This document shows, piece after piece, positions 31,519 through 40,273 of a DNA stretch of 59,579 nucleotides. A model generated the notes under the pieces. It did not search any database. It saw only the letters and a list, made by a program, of their open reading frames with translations, and had not been told where the DNA came from. This DNA is from an uncultured Arthrobacter sp. (GTDB taxonomy: Bacteria; Actinomycetota; Actinomycetes; Actinomycetales; Micrococcaceae), in assembly GCF_902805515.1 (NCBI RefSeq), contig NZ_CADCTE010000002.1, forward strand, positions 1-59,579, read 5' to 3'. Every line of letters starts with the position of its first letter. The first letter of the stretch is position 1. A program made the position numbers and the translations under genes.

Positions 31519-32169
31519 TCAGACCACCACGGTGGACCGCGGCAGCTCCGGGTCCGTGAGGAGGGACGCCACGGCGCGCGCGATCTTTGCCCCGCCCTGG
31601 ACCGACGGCTCGATCGGATTGGCGTAATCAGCGTCCTCGTCGCAGATCAGGCGCAGATCGATCAGGGGCACCCCGCGCGAGAAGGCCGCCCGCGTGATGC
31701 AGTCGTTGAACACCGCAATCGCGGTCCGGATGACCGGCTGGTTGGGCTCACCCGGAGGCGTGTCATAGATCGTGCACACCGCCACGGGAAGGCCCACCGC
31801 CGTCACTGCCTCCAGCATCGCGTCGTAGGCCGCGGCGAACTGCCGCTGGGCAGCGCTCAGCCGCACCAGCGCGGCGGCAACGGTGGCCACCTTCTCGTCG
31901 AGCAGGTACGCGGATTGAAGGGCGTCGTTGCCTCCAACACTGACCACCAGGTGCGTGGCATCGGAAGGCAGGGACCGGAGCTGGCGTTCGACGCCGGCGA
32001 TCACGTCTCCATCGACCGCCAGCAGCGAAGCCCGCCAGTCCGCCGGGAGGGCGCCGCGCAGCTGCCGCACCACATCCGGTCCGCCCGGGACATAGGCGGC
32101 GTTGTCGAAGATCGAGTCACCGAGCAGTACGGCATGACCCGCCGCACCACCCGTATTCCTTGCCGGCAT
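31519..32169 (-). CDS. SGNH/GDSL-type hydrolase-like protein
   Basis: 216 residues. Block I GDSIFDN has the nucleophile Ser19; block III VGGND (Asn81) gives the oxyanion residue. At the usual block V, where D-x2-H is expected, I read DYANPIEPSVQGG, which lacks the catalytic His; either this subfamily uses another residue or it is inactive. No signal peptide, so it appears cytoplasmic. The ATG is preceded by TAGATT with a 6-nt spacer, consistent with a leaderless mRNA. It converges with the DUF1801 gene. Confidence 0.8.
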   Translation of the reverse strand: MPARNTGGAAGHAVLLGDSIFDNAAYVPGGPDVVRQLRGALPADWRASLLAVDGDVIAGVERQLRSLPSDATHLVVSVGGNDALQSAYLLDEKVATVAAALVRLSAAQRQFAAAYDAMLEAVTAVGLPVAVCTIYDTPPGEPNQPVIRTAIAVFNDCITRAAFSRGVPLIDLRLICDEDADYANPIEPSVQGGAKIARAVASLLTDPELPRSTVVV

Positions 32170-32341
32170 GGCGCCAATCTACCAAGAAGTGCAGGCCGAG
32201 GCGGTGGGAACCGGGCGGGGCGGGGTGGCACCCCAACGCTTGACTGCGCGGCGGGAACTCCTGCGGGCGGTACCCGGGCAGCCGTTGTCCGACTGCGTCA
32301 CCAGGGGGCCGAAAGGCCCGGGAATTTTGCGTTCGCGCGAA

Positions 32342-32354
32342 TAGTTAGCACACT
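32342..32354 (+). promoter_or_regulatory. 13-bp motif TAGTTAGCACACT before the gene at 32412
   Basis: Third copy of the TAGTWAGCNNACT motif in the window. It lies 57 nt upstream of the next start codon and directly after a TTCGCGCGAA palindrome (32332-32341), in a 240-nt intergenic region between divergent genes. Confidence 0.4.
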
Positions 32355-32411
32355 AAGTAAACCAGGACGCTGCGGCTCCGCCGCGGGATGGCTGATCGGA
32401 AGGATTCGAAG

Positions 32412-32627
32412 ATGGCGCGCAATGACGGTTTTGCCGTTCGGTTCATGGGGCTCACGGGGAAACTGCGGATGTTCTTCGGGCCGGCGCAGCAGGGCTCGGT
32501 GGCCGGACCCGTCGTCTACCGCGACGACGCGGCCCAGCAGCAGCGCCAGCGCCAGCTCCAGCAGTGGGAGGTCGTGCGCAACTCCGATGGGTCCACCTAC
32601 CTGGTGAACCGGGCACCCGAAGCCTGA
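32412..32627 (+). CDS. Small hypothetical protein
   Basis: 71 residues: a basic, partly hydrophobic N-terminal half (DGFAVRFMGLTGKLRMFFGPAQ) and a Gln-rich helix followed by a short strand-like segment ending WEVVRNSDGSTYLVNRAPEA. No family was recognised. I chose ATG 32412 since AAGGA lies 7 nt upstream; the ATG at 32388 has no ribosome site. The upstream 13-bp motif suggests regulated expression. Confidence 0.65.
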   Translation: MARNDGFAVRFMGLTGKLRMFFGPAQQGSVAGPVVYRDDAAQQQRQRQLQQWEVVRNSDGSTYLVNRAPEA

Positions 32628-32681
32628 GGCCGCTCTGCCGCCCCCCTTGCCGCGCCGATCAAAGCGGCATAGGTTCCCCCC

Positions 32682-33077
32682 ATGGAACGAGTGAGTGGTA
32701 TCGGTGGATTCTTTTTCGCATCGTCCGATCCTTCGGGGTTGGGACAGTGGTACGAGGAGCACCTCGGTGTCACCCCGCCGCCGCAAACCTACGACACCCC
32801 ACCCTGGCGGCAGGAGCAGGGGCCGACCGTGTTTGCCGGCATGGATTCCGATTCTCCGGCACTCGCCCCCGGCCGGGCCTGGGCCGTGAACTTCCGGGTG
32901 CGGAACCTCGATGCCATGGTCGCCCAGCTTGAAGCGGCCGGCATCCAGGTTGAACGCGACCCCGAGGTATACCCCAACGGAACCTTCGCCGGTCTCCATG
33001 ACCCCGAGGGGAACCCAATACAACTCTGGCAGCCGGCGGGAGCCGATCTTGGCCGACCGGAGGCCGGCGAGGGGTAG
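32682..33077 (+). CDS. VOC-family (glyoxalase/bleomycin-resistance-like) protein
   Basis: 131-residue vicinal-oxygen-chelate fold protein. The betaalphabetabetabeta pattern is visible: VSGIGGFFFASSDPSGLGQWYEEHLGV (start VSGIGGFFF) and AVNFRVRNLDAMVAQLEAAGI, with a late FAGLHDPEGNPIQLWQP that supplies a likely Glu/Asp metal ligand. Substrate unknown. The ATG follows TAGGTT with a 6-nt spacer (leaderless pattern). Confidence 0.85.
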   Translation: MERVSGIGGFFFASSDPSGLGQWYEEHLGVTPPPQTYDTPPWRQEQGPTVFAGMDSDSPALAPGRAWAVNFRVRNLDAMVAQLEAAGIQVERDPEVYPNGTFAGLHDPEGNPIQLWQPAGADLGRPEAGEG

Positions 33078-33162
33078 GACGGCATGCTGCTCGCCCGGCC
33101 GGCGGGCGCAGGGCGGATGACATCTAGAAGGCGGACGGATCCCTCGCCCTTTGCAGATCCAA

Positions 33163-33202
33163 ACCGACAACAGATTTTTCCTTGACGATTTATTTTGTCG
33201 GT
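33163..33202 (+). promoter_or_regulatory. Candidate operator/promoter of the arsR-SRPBCC operon
   Basis: Inverted repeat ACCGACA (33163-33169) ... TGTCGGT (33196-33202) with 26 nt between the arms, in an AT-rich stretch just before the ribosome site GGGAGG of the ArsR gene. It also contains TTGACG. ArsR-type repressors that control an adjacent SRPBCC gene usually bind their own promoter; binding here is inferred. Confidence 0.45.
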
Positions 33203-33216
33203 GGGAGGCTGATGCC

Positions 33217-33834
33217 ATGCTTTCCATCCACGCCATCGACAACCGGGGCGCTGCCGTCGCCTCGCTCGACCCGATCAAGTCGCGGCTGCTTGAGGAACTT
33301 GCCGAACCCGGCTCGGCGTCCTCCCTGGCCGCAAAGGTGCGGCTTCCCCGGCAGAAAATCAATTACCACCTGCGAGCGCTCGAAGCCGTCGGGCTCGTCT
33401 CCCTCGTCGAGGAGCGCCGGCGCGGGAATATGACCGAGCGCCTGGTGCAGGCGACGGCCGCCTCCTACGTGATCTCCCCCTCGGTGCTCGACCCTGTGGC
33501 TCCGGACCCCGCCCGGTTCTCCGACCGGTTCTCGGCCTTCTGGCTCCTCGCCCTCGCCTCGCGCATGGTCGGTGAGCTGGGCCAGCTCATTGCCGGTGCC
33601 GCAAAGGCGGACCGGAAGCTTCCCACGTTCGGCATCGACGGCGATCTGTCCTTTCGCTCCGCCGCGGACCGGGCCGCCTTCGTCGAGGAGCTCGGCAGCG
33701 CCGTGGCCCGCCTCGTCGAGACCTACAGCTCCCCCGCAGACACCCCCGGAGGGCGCCGCCACCGGCTGATCGTTGCCCTCCACCCCACTCCGAAAGAAAG
33801 CACACCTTCAAAGGAGAAGCACAATGAGCACTGA
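33217..33834 (+). CDS. ArsR-type winged helix-turn-helix regulator
   Basis: 205 residues. An N-terminal winged helix-turn-helix covers about 15-85: LDPIKSRLLEELAEPGSASSLA (as LDPIKSRLLEEL), LPRQKINYHLRALEAVGLV, with the wing EERRRGNMTERL. No metal-binding Cys motif, so it is not a metal sensor of the ArsR/SmtB kind. ATG 33217 is chosen for GGGAGG 8 nt upstream. The 3' end overlaps the SRPBCC gene by 11 nt. The regulator-SRPBCC pairing is a widespread actinobacterial operon type. Confidence 0.85.
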   Translation: MLSIHAIDNRGAAVASLDPIKSRLLEELAEPGSASSLAAKVRLPRQKINYHLRALEAVGLVSLVEERRRGNMTERLVQATAASYVISPSVLDPVAPDPARFSDRFSAFWLLALASRMVGELGQLIAGAAKADRKLPTFGIDGDLSFRSAADRAAFVEELGSAVARLVETYSSPADTPGGRRHRLIVALHPTPKESTPSKEKHNEH

Positions 33835-34522
33835 CCGGTCCTTCGAGATCACCGTCGACATCACGCTGGGCGCCCCGCCGGAACGGGTCTGGAAGGCCGT
33901 GACGGAGGCCGAGCCGGCGTGGATGTTCCCCACCGACGACTGGGAGGCGGAGCGGATCGTCAACGAGTTTCCGCGGCACCACATCAGCCGCATGGAGGGC
34001 CCGGACGGCTGGTTCAACCAGCTCGAACACGTCCTGACGCCCCTCGGCGACAACGGCTCCCGGCTCCACTACGTGCACAGCGGGATCTTCGTCGACAACT
34101 GGGATGAGCAGTACGACGGCGCCTCCGCCCACACCGCTTTCTACCTCCACACCCTCGACCAGTACCTGCGCCACTTCGACGGGCTCGAGGTCGCGTTCAC
34201 CGACATCCAGGCCCCCGCGGGGTCGCAGGCCCCGGATGGCTTCACCCGCCTTCTCGACGCCCTCGGACTCGACGGTGCGGCCCAGGGCGACCGGCCCGTG
34301 GTGAACCTGCCCGGTGAAGGGCCGACCGACGTCGAGGTCGACTACCGGAACGAGCACTTCCTTGGGCTGCGCTCCGCCGACACCCTGTACCGGTTCTTCG
34401 GGCGCAACGCCTGGGGCGCACCGGTCGGTCTGACGGTCCACCGCTTCACCACCGGCGGGGCCGCGCCGGCCGAGGTCCAGCCCCGGGAGTGGGAGGCCTT
34501 CTTCGAGAAGGCCTACGTCTGA
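33824..34522 (+). CDS. SRPBCC-domain protein (AHSA1-like)
   Basis: 232 residues. The N-terminal part, FEITVDITLGAPPERVWKA, begins an activator-of-Hsp90/START-like fold, with WFNQLEHVLTPLG and YDGASAHTAFYLHTLDQYL following. The C-terminal 80 residues are an extension not typical of the shortest family members. Start at ATG 33824 (GGAG 7 nt upstream), 11 nt inside the ArsR gene, so translation is coupled. Probably the target of that regulator; ligand unknown. Confidence 0.82.
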   Translation: MSTDRSFEITVDITLGAPPERVWKAVTEAEPAWMFPTDDWEAERIVNEFPRHHISRMEGPDGWFNQLEHVLTPLGDNGSRLHYVHSGIFVDNWDEQYDGASAHTAFYLHTLDQYLRHFDGLEVAFTDIQAPAGSQAPDGFTRLLDALGLDGAAQGDRPVVNLPGEGPTDVEVDYRNEHFLGLRSADTLYRFFGRNAWGAPVGLTVHRFTTGGAAPAEVQPREWEAFFEKAYV

Positions 34523-34540
34523 GCCTGCCGAACCACCGAC

Positions 34541-34590
34541 GGAAGCCCTGCCACCTGCTTGCCCGGCGCCCGCGCCGGTGGCAGGGTTCC
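34541..34590 (+). terminator. Hairpin between the SRPBCC and DUF1801 genes
   Basis: 10-bp perfect stem CCCTGCCACC (34546-34555) with GGTGGCAGGG (34577-34586), extended by GGAA/TTCC with one bulge; the loop holds a second GGCGC/GCGCC hairpin. It may end the arsR operon. Its right arm also contains the GCAGGG ribosome site of the next gene, so it may affect translation. Confidence 0.55.
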
Positions 34591-34593
34591 CTC

Positions 34594-34989
34594 ATGGACT
34601 CCCCCACCGATCCGCGCGTCGATGCCTACCTTGCCGCGCTGCCGCAGTGGCAGCGGGACATCCTCACCGAGGTCCGCGCGCTCATCCATGAGGCCGACCC
34701 GGAGGTCACCGAGACCATCAAGCGGCGGGTCCAGCCGTACTTCGTCCTGCAGGGCAATGTCTGCGCCTTCCTGGCGGCGAAGGACCACGTCAACGTCTTC
34801 CTCTACGACGGGGCGATCGTGCCGGACCCCGAGGGAATCATCACCGCCGGACACGGCAATGCCACGGCCCGCACCGTGGCCTACCGGGAGGGCGAACCGG
34901 TCAACGCACCGGCCCTGACCGCCATGATCCGCCAGATCATCGCCAACAACCGGGCCGGCGGCTGGCGCCGGATCAAGGGCTCCCGATAG
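34594..34989 (+). CDS. DUF1801-family protein (YdhG-like)
   Basis: 131-residue single-domain protein. The pattern VDAYLAALPQWQRDILTEVRALI, with IKRRVQPYFVLQGNVCAFLAAKDHVNVFLYDGA (abbreviated as VDAYLAALPQWQ, PYFVLQGNVCAF and HVNVFLYDGA), is the usual DUF1801 layout. It has no known enzymatic activity. The ATG lies just after a hairpin that holds its ribosome site. The last 17 nt overlap the end of the convergent methyltransferase gene. Confidence 0.82.
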   Translation: MDSPTDPRVDAYLAALPQWQRDILTEVRALIHEADPEVTETIKRRVQPYFVLQGNVCAFLAAKDHVNVFLYDGAIVPDPEGIITAGHGNATARTVAYREGEPVNAPALTAMIRQIIANNRAGGWRRIKGSR

Positions 34990-35779
34990 CTGCCGCCGCG
35001 GCCGGAGGTTTCACGGCCACGGCGAAGATCCGCCGGAAGGGGAACACCGTGCCGAAGGGCTCGGCGGGGTAGGCCTGCCGCAGCAGCCGGGCGTAGCCCT
35101 CCTCGAATTCGGCCGCCTCGGCCGCCGTCAGGGCCGCCAGGACCGGGCGCAGCCCCGTGCCGCGCACCCACTCGAGCACCGGGTCCTCCCCCTGGAGCAC
35201 CTGGTGGTACACCGTCTCCCAGGCATCGACCTGCAGCCCTTCGCCGGCGAGCAGGCGCAGGTACCCGCCGGGTTGGTCCACCGCGTCGGCGTGGCGAAGC
35301 ACTCCCCGCAGCGCGGAGTCCCAGCGCGGGGAGGCCGCATGCCGGCGCATCAGCGCGTGCGAGGGCGCCTCGAAGTTTCCCGGCACCTGGAGGGCCAGCC
35401 AGGCGCCCCCGCCCATCGCGGCCGCCCACTTCCGCAGCAGCTCCCGGTGCCCGGGCACCCACTGCAGCAGCGCATTGGAGACGATCACGTCGTCCTCCGG
35501 CCCGGGCAGCCAGGTGCCGGCGTCGCCGGTGGAAAAGGTCAGGTTGGCGGGCCGCTCCGCGCCGTCCCGTGCCCGGGCGATCATCTCCGGCGAGGAATCG
35601 AGGCCGACCACCTCGGCCGCCGGCCACCGGCGGGCCAGCGCCGCGGTAAGCTCGCCCGGTCCGCAGCCCAGGTCGACGACGCGCCGCGGGGCGGGGTGGC
35701 CGATGCGGGAGACCAGGTCGAAGAACGGCCGTCCGCGCTGGTCGGCGAACTCGGCGTACTTCCGGGGGTCCCATCGCAT
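34973..35779 (-). CDS. tam: Trans-aconitate 2-methyltransferase-like SAM methyltransferase
   Basis: 268-residue class I methyltransferase. The SAM motif VVDLGCGPGELTAAL is near residues 34-48, with VVGLDSSPEMIARA and VSNALLQWVPGHRELLRKW following. The start MRWDPRKYAEFADQRGRPF and the QWVPGH segment match the Tam family, which methylates trans-aconitate to detoxify it. The ATG at 35779 is preceded by TAGGGT with a 5-nt spacer (leaderless pattern). Divergent from the helicase at 35819, 39 nt apart. Confidence 0.88.
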   Translation of the reverse strand: MRWDPRKYAEFADQRGRPFFDLVSRIGHPAPRRVVDLGCGPGELTAALARRWPAAEVVGLDSSPEMIARARDGAERPANLTFSTGDAGTWLPGPEDDVIVSNALLQWVPGHRELLRKWAAAMGGGAWLALQVPGNFEAPSHALMRRHAASPRWDSALRGVLRHADAVDQPGGYLRLLAGEGLQVDAWETVYHQVLQGEDPVLEWVRGTGLRPVLAALTAAEAAEFEEGYARLLRQAYPAEPFGTVFPFRRIFAVAVKPPAAAAAIGSP

Positions 35780-35818
35780 AGCTCACCCTAACCGCACCAC
35801 GGGTAGGCTGAAACCACC

Positions 35819-38356
35819 ATGAGGATCCAAGAGCATCTCCCTGCCCACCCGTCCGGCCAGCTCCAGGCGGACGCCGTGTACGAGGCCTTCACCGCCTGGG
35901 CTGGCTCCCGCGGGCTGTCGCTGTACCCCGCGCAGGACGAGGCGGTGCTCGAGCTGGCCTCGGGAAGCAACGTCATCCTGGCCACCCCCACCGGCTCCGG
36001 GAAGTCCCTCGTGGCCATCGCCGCGCACCTGCTCTCCTTCTCCGAAGGCCGGACCAGCTACTACACCGCGCCGATCAAGGCCCTTGTCTCGGAGAAGTTC
36101 TTCGCCCTGACCGAAATCTTCGGTGCCGAGAACGTCGGCATGGTCACCGGCGACTCAAGCGTCAATTCGGACGCCCCGATCATCTGCTGCACCGCGGAAA
36201 TCCTTGCGAACCTCGCGCTGCGGGAAGGCGCCGCCGCGGAACTGGGAACCGTCGTCATGGACGAGTTCCACTTCTACTCCGACCCCCAGCGCGGCTGGGC
36301 CTGGCAGGTGCCGCTGCTCGAACTGCCGCAGGCCCAGTTCCTGCTCATGTCCGCCACCCTCGGCGACGTGAGCCTGTTCGAGAAGGAGCTCACCACCCGG
36401 ACCGGGCGGCCCACCGCCACCGTGACCTCGGTGGAGCGGCCCATCCCGCTTCACTTCTACTACGTCGAAACCCCGGTGCAGGAGTCGATCGAGGAACTGC
36501 TCTCGACCAACCAGGCCCCGGTCTACGTCGTGCATTTCAGCCAGGCCGAGGCCATCGAGCGGGCGCAGAGCCTGATGAGCGTGAACGTGTGCAGCCGGGC
36601 GGAAAAGGACCGCATCGCCGAACTGATCAGCACCTTCCGGTTCTCCTCGGGCTTCGGCAAGACCCTCAACCGGTTCGTCCGCCACGGAATCGGCGTGCAC
36701 CACGCGGGGATGCTCCCCAAGTACCGGCGGCTCGTGGAGCAGCTGGCCCAGGCGGGCCTGCTGAAGGTCATCTGCGGCACGGACACCCTCGGCGTGGGCA
36801 TCAACGTCCCCATCCGGACGGTGCTCCTCACGGCGCTCAGCAAGTACGACGGCGTCCGGACCCGCCTGCTCAACGCCCGGGAGTTCCACCAGATCGCCGG
36901 CCGGGCCGGCCGGGCCGGCTACGACACCGCGGGCACCGTCGTGGTCCAGGCCCCGGAACACGTCGTGGAGAACACCAAGGCGATGGCCAAGGCCGTCTCC
37001 AAGTTCGGCGACGACCAGAAGAAGCTGCGCCAGGTGGTGCGGAAGAAGCCGCCCCAGGGCTTCGTGTCCTGGGGCAAGCCGACCTATGAGCGCCTCGTCG
37101 ACGGCGTGCCGGAGCCGCTGACCTCCTCCTTCACGGTCAGCCACTCGATGCTGCTGAACCTGCTCGAGCGCCCTGGCAACCCCTTCAAGGCCGCGCAGCG
37201 GCTGCTCGGGGAGAACCACGAATCCCGCTCCTCGCAGCTGCGGCTGATGCGCCGGGCCATCGGCATCTACCGGGAACTGGTGGCCGCGGGCATCGTGGAG
37301 AAGCTGCCCGAGCCGGACGCCGACGGGCGCCAGGTCCGGCTGAAGGTGCACCTGCAGGCGAACTTCGCCCTGAACCAGCCGTTGTCCCCGTTCGCGCTCG
37401 CCAGCCTGGAACTGCTCGACCCCGAGGCGCCGGCCTACGCCCTCGACGTCGTCTCGGTCATCGAGGCGACGCTGGAGAAGCCCCGGCAGGTGCTCTCCGC
37501 CCAGGAAAAGAAGGCCCGGGGCGAGGCGGTCGCCGCGATGAAGGCCGACGGCGTCGACTACGACGCCCGGATGGCGCGGCTTGAGGAGATCAGCTACCCG
37601 CAGCCCCTCGCCGAGCTGCTGCAGCAGGCCTTCGATGTCTACCGGGCCGCGGCGCCGTGGCTTGGGGACTTCGAGCTCGCCCCGAAGTCCGTGGTGCGGG
37701 ACATGTACGAGCGGGCGATGAGCTTCGGGGAGTACGTGGCGTTCTACGCCCTCACCCGTTCCGAGGGAATCCTCCTGCGCTACCTCGCCGACTGCTACAA
37801 GGCGCTGCGCCAGACAGTGCCGACGGACGCGCTGCGGGAGGACCTCAGCGACATCATCGAATGGCTGGGCGAACTCGTCCGGCAGGTCGACTCGAGCCTG
37901 CTCGACGAATGGGCGCGGCTGAGCGCCGGCGAACCGACGGGAGTCGACACCGGCCCCGAGGTGGACCTGCCCGAGGAGCCGCCGTCGCTGACCTCGAACG
38001 AGCGCGCCTTCCGGGTGATGGTGCGCAACGAGATGTTCCAGCGCGTGCAGCTGTTCGCCGACGAGCGCGACGAGGCGCTGGGGGCACTCGATGCCGACTC
38101 CGGCTGGACCGCAGACCGGTGGGCCGAGGCTCTGGACGGGTACTTCGAGGAGTACGAGGACATCGACGACGGTCCGGAGGCGCGCGGGCCGAACCTGCTC
38201 ATCATCGAGAAGCTGCCGGGGGTATGGAAGGTCCGGCAGATCTTTAAGGATCCCGCCGGCAACAATGACTGGGGCATCAACGCCGTCATCGACCTCGCCG
38301 CCTCCGACGCGGCCGGCACGCCCGTGGTGGAGGTCACCGGGGTGGGCGCGCCGTAG
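35819..38356 (+). CDS. Ski2-like DEAD/DEAH-box helicase with DUF3516 domain
   Basis: 845-residue superfamily 2 helicase. Walker A ATPTGSGKS is at 55-63; motif II is MDEFH (148-151 = DEFH, an unusual variant of DEVH/DECH); SATLGD is motif III; FHQIAGRAGRAGYD is motif VI. The large C-terminal part (about 420-845) corresponds to the DUF3516 region seen in actinobacteria. The relation to Ski2/Mtr4 suggests a role in RNA handling, but this is not proven for the family. A TAGGCT box ends 9 nt before the ATG. The gene is followed by the GNAT gene 44 nt later. Confidence 0.9.
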   Translation: MRIQEHLPAHPSGQLQADAVYEAFTAWAGSRGLSLYPAQDEAVLELASGSNVILATPTGSGKSLVAIAAHLLSFSEGRTSYYTAPIKALVSEKFFALTEIFGAENVGMVTGDSSVNSDAPIICCTAEILANLALREGAAAELGTVVMDEFHFYSDPQRGWAWQVPLLELPQAQFLLMSATLGDVSLFEKELTTRTGRPTATVTSVERPIPLHFYYVETPVQESIEELLSTNQAPVYVVHFSQAEAIERAQSLMSVNVCSRAEKDRIAELISTFRFSSGFGKTLNRFVRHGIGVHHAGMLPKYRRLVEQLAQAGLLKVICGTDTLGVGINVPIRTVLLTALSKYDGVRTRLLNAREFHQIAGRAGRAGYDTAGTVVVQAPEHVVENTKAMAKAVSKFGDDQKKLRQVVRKKPPQGFVSWGKPTYERLVDGVPEPLTSSFTVSHSMLLNLLERPGNPFKAAQRLLGENHESRSSQLRLMRRAIGIYRELVAAGIVEKLPEPDADGRQVRLKVHLQANFALNQPLSPFALASLELLDPEAPAYALDVVSVIEATLEKPRQVLSAQEKKARGEAVAAMKADGVDYDARMARLEEISYPQPLAELLQQAFDVYRAAAPWLGDFELAPKSVVRDMYERAMSFGEYVAFYALTRSEGILLRYLADCYKALRQTVPTDALREDLSDIIEWLGELVRQVDSSLLDEWARLSAGEPTGVDTGPEVDLPEEPPSLTSNERAFRVMVRNEMFQRVQLFADERDEALGALDADSGWTADRWAEALDGYFEEYEDIDDGPEARGPNLLIIEKLPGVWKVRQIFKDPAGNNDWGINAVIDLAASDAAGTPVVEVTGVGAP

Positions 38357-38400
38357 GGTACGGTCCCCGCCGCGGCACAGGCCCTCGATAGGCTTGGAGG

Positions 38401-38886
38401 ATGAACACCGTCCGCGAAGCCCGTCCCGGCGACGTCCCCACCATCCTCCAGCTCATCCACGACCTGGCCATCTACGAGAAGGAACCGGATGCCGTGAAGA
38501 ACACGGTCCCCCGGCTCCAGGAGGCCCTCTTCGGCGACACCCCCTCCGTGTACGCCCACGTGGCCGAGGCCCACGGAGAGATCCAGGGCTTCGCCCTGTG
38601 GTTCCTGAACTACTCGACCTGGGAGGGCGTGAACGGCATCTACCTCGAGGACCTCTACGTACGCCCCGACGCACGCGGCGCCGGACACGGCAAGGCCCTG
38701 CTGCGCCGGCTCGCGCAGATCGCCACGGAACGCGGCTACGCCCGGGTCGAGTGGTCCGTGCTCGACTGGAACGAGCCCTCCATCCGGTTCTACGAGAGCC
38801 TGGGTGCCCGCCCGCAGTCCGGCTGGTCCACCTTCCGCCTGACCGGTGCCGCCCTCAGCGGCTTCGCCGGAACGGCGGCACAGTGA
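38401..38886 (+). CDS. GNAT acetyltransferase, spermidine/diamine acetyltransferase-like
   Basis: 161 residues. Acetyl-CoA binding motif A is LYVRPDARGAGHGKALLRRLAQIA (core RPDARGAGHGKALL); the segment WFLNYSTWEGVNGIYLEDLY is typical of the SSAT/diamine acetyltransferase branch. The ATG follows TAGGCT with a 6-nt spacer; the GGAGG directly next to the ATG is too close to act as a ribosome site, so a leaderless start is likely. The stop overlaps the prolyl aminopeptidase start (GTGA). Confidence 0.88.
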   Translation: MNTVREARPGDVPTILQLIHDLAIYEKEPDAVKNTVPRLQEALFGDTPSVYAHVAEAHGEIQGFALWFLNYSTWEGVNGIYLEDLYVRPDARGAGHGKALLRRLAQIATERGYARVEWSVLDWNEPSIRFYESLGARPQSGWSTFRLTGAALSGFAGTAAQ

Positions 38887-40199
38887 GGGCCCCAGCCGGC
38901 AGCGGCTTCTCCAGCGGGCCCGCCTTCGTGATGCGGGGCCTGCGTGCCACCGGCCACACCTTCACCGTTCCGCTCGACCACAGCCGGCCCGACGGCGAGT
39001 CCATCTCGGTCTTCGCCCGGGAATACACCTCCACCGACCACGACGACGCCGCCGTCGGCGCCCTGCCCTGGCTCTTGTTCCTGCAGGGCGGCCCGGGCGG
39101 GCGCGGGAACCGCACGACGCAGCTGGCCGGCTGGATGAAGGCCGCCGCCGAACGCTTCCGCATCCTGATGCTCGACCAGCGCGGCACCGGCCTGTCGACC
39201 CCCGCCGACGCCCTGACCCTGGCCGCCCGCGGCGGCCCGGCGGAGCAGGCCGCGTACCTCACCCACTTCCGGGCCGACTCGATCGTCGCGGATGCCGAAC
39301 TCATCCGCCGGCGCCTGGTGGGAGCCCCCTGGACCATCTTCGGGCAGAGCTACGGCGGGTTCTGCGCGCTGAGCTACCTCTCCTTCGCCCCGGAGGGCGT
39401 CGAGCGGGCGCTCATCACCGGCGGCCTGCCGCCCCTTTCGGGCTCGCCCGACGAGGTGTACACGGCGACCTACGCACGGGTGGAGGAACGCAACCGGGAA
39501 TACTTCGGCTGGTACCCCGGCGACCGCGGCCTGCTGACGCGGATCGCCCGGCACCTCGAGGAGGTCGAGGAGCACCTGCCGACCGGGGAGCGGCTGACCG
39601 TCCGCCGGCTCCAGATGATCGGCTCCTTCCTCGGCGGCAATACACGCGTCGATGTCCTCCACTACCTGCTCGAGGACGCGTTCGTTACGACCCCCGGCGG
39701 GCCGCGGCTCTCGCAGGTCTTCCTCGATCAGGTGGGCGCCCTCGTCTCCCGCAGCTCCAACCCGCTCTACGCCGTGATGCACGAGTCGATCTACTGCCAG
39801 GGCGGTGCCTCGGCGTGGTCGGCAGAGAGGGTGCTCGGGCGTTATCCGCAGTTCCGGCCCGATGCCGCCGACCCCCTGCTCACCGGCGAGATGATCTACC
39901 CCTGGTACTTCGAGGAGGATCCGTCCCTCGCTCCCCTGCGGGAGACCGCCGAGCTGCTCGCCCGGAAGGAGGACTGGGGGGCGCTCTACGACCCCGCGGC
40001 GCTGCGGCGCAACACGGTGCCCGCCGCGGCGGCCGTCTACCGCAACGACATCTATGTCGACCGCAGCCTCTCCCTCCGGACCGCCGCGGCGGTCAAGGGC
40101 CTGCGGGTCTGGGAGACGGCGGACTTCCACCACGACGGCATCTCCGATGACGGCGAGGCGATCTTCAACCGGCTGCTGGAACTGACCGGAGAACACTAG
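38883..40199 (+). CDS. pip: Prolyl aminopeptidase-like alpha/beta hydrolase (peptidase family S33)
   Basis: 438 residues. The oxyanion motif is LQGGPGGRG; the nucleophile elbow is GQSYGGF with Ser156; DQRGTGLS precedes it. The late EMIYPWYFEED and DFHHDGISDDG supply the acidic residue and the His of the triad. The length and long cap are typical of the tricorn-interacting/prolyl aminopeptidase group that removes N-terminal proline from small peptides. The GTG start overlaps the GNAT stop by 4 nt (GTGA). The open frame extends far upstream inside the GNAT and helicase genes, and that part is not coding. Confidence 0.87.
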   Translation: MRAPAGSGFSSGPAFVMRGLRATGHTFTVPLDHSRPDGESISVFAREYTSTDHDDAAVGALPWLLFLQGGPGGRGNRTTQLAGWMKAAAERFRILMLDQRGTGLSTPADALTLAARGGPAEQAAYLTHFRADSIVADAELIRRRLVGAPWTIFGQSYGGFCALSYLSFAPEGVERALITGGLPPLSGSPDEVYTATYARVEERNREYFGWYPGDRGLLTRIARHLEEVEEHLPTGERLTVRRLQMIGSFLGGNTRVDVLHYLLEDAFVTTPGGPRLSQVFLDQVGALVSRSSNPLYAVMHESIYCQGGASAWSAERVLGRYPQFRPDAADPLLTGEMIYPWYFEEDPSLAPLRETAELLARKEDWGALYDPAALRRNTVPAAAAVYRNDIYVDRSLSLRTAAAVKGLRVWETADFHHDGISDDGEAIFNRLLELTGEH

Positions 40200-40273
40200 G
40201 GGCGCGCCGTCCGGAGGCCGCCTCCGGGCAGGCTGGCGGCCGGGCGGTCCTTCCGACGCCGGGCCGCCGCCCG

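Noticed and set aside
38091-38882. N-terminal extension of the prolyl aminopeptidase ORF
   Set aside because: Overlaps the GNAT gene and helicase end in another frame; the GTGA overlap at 38883 gives the natural start.
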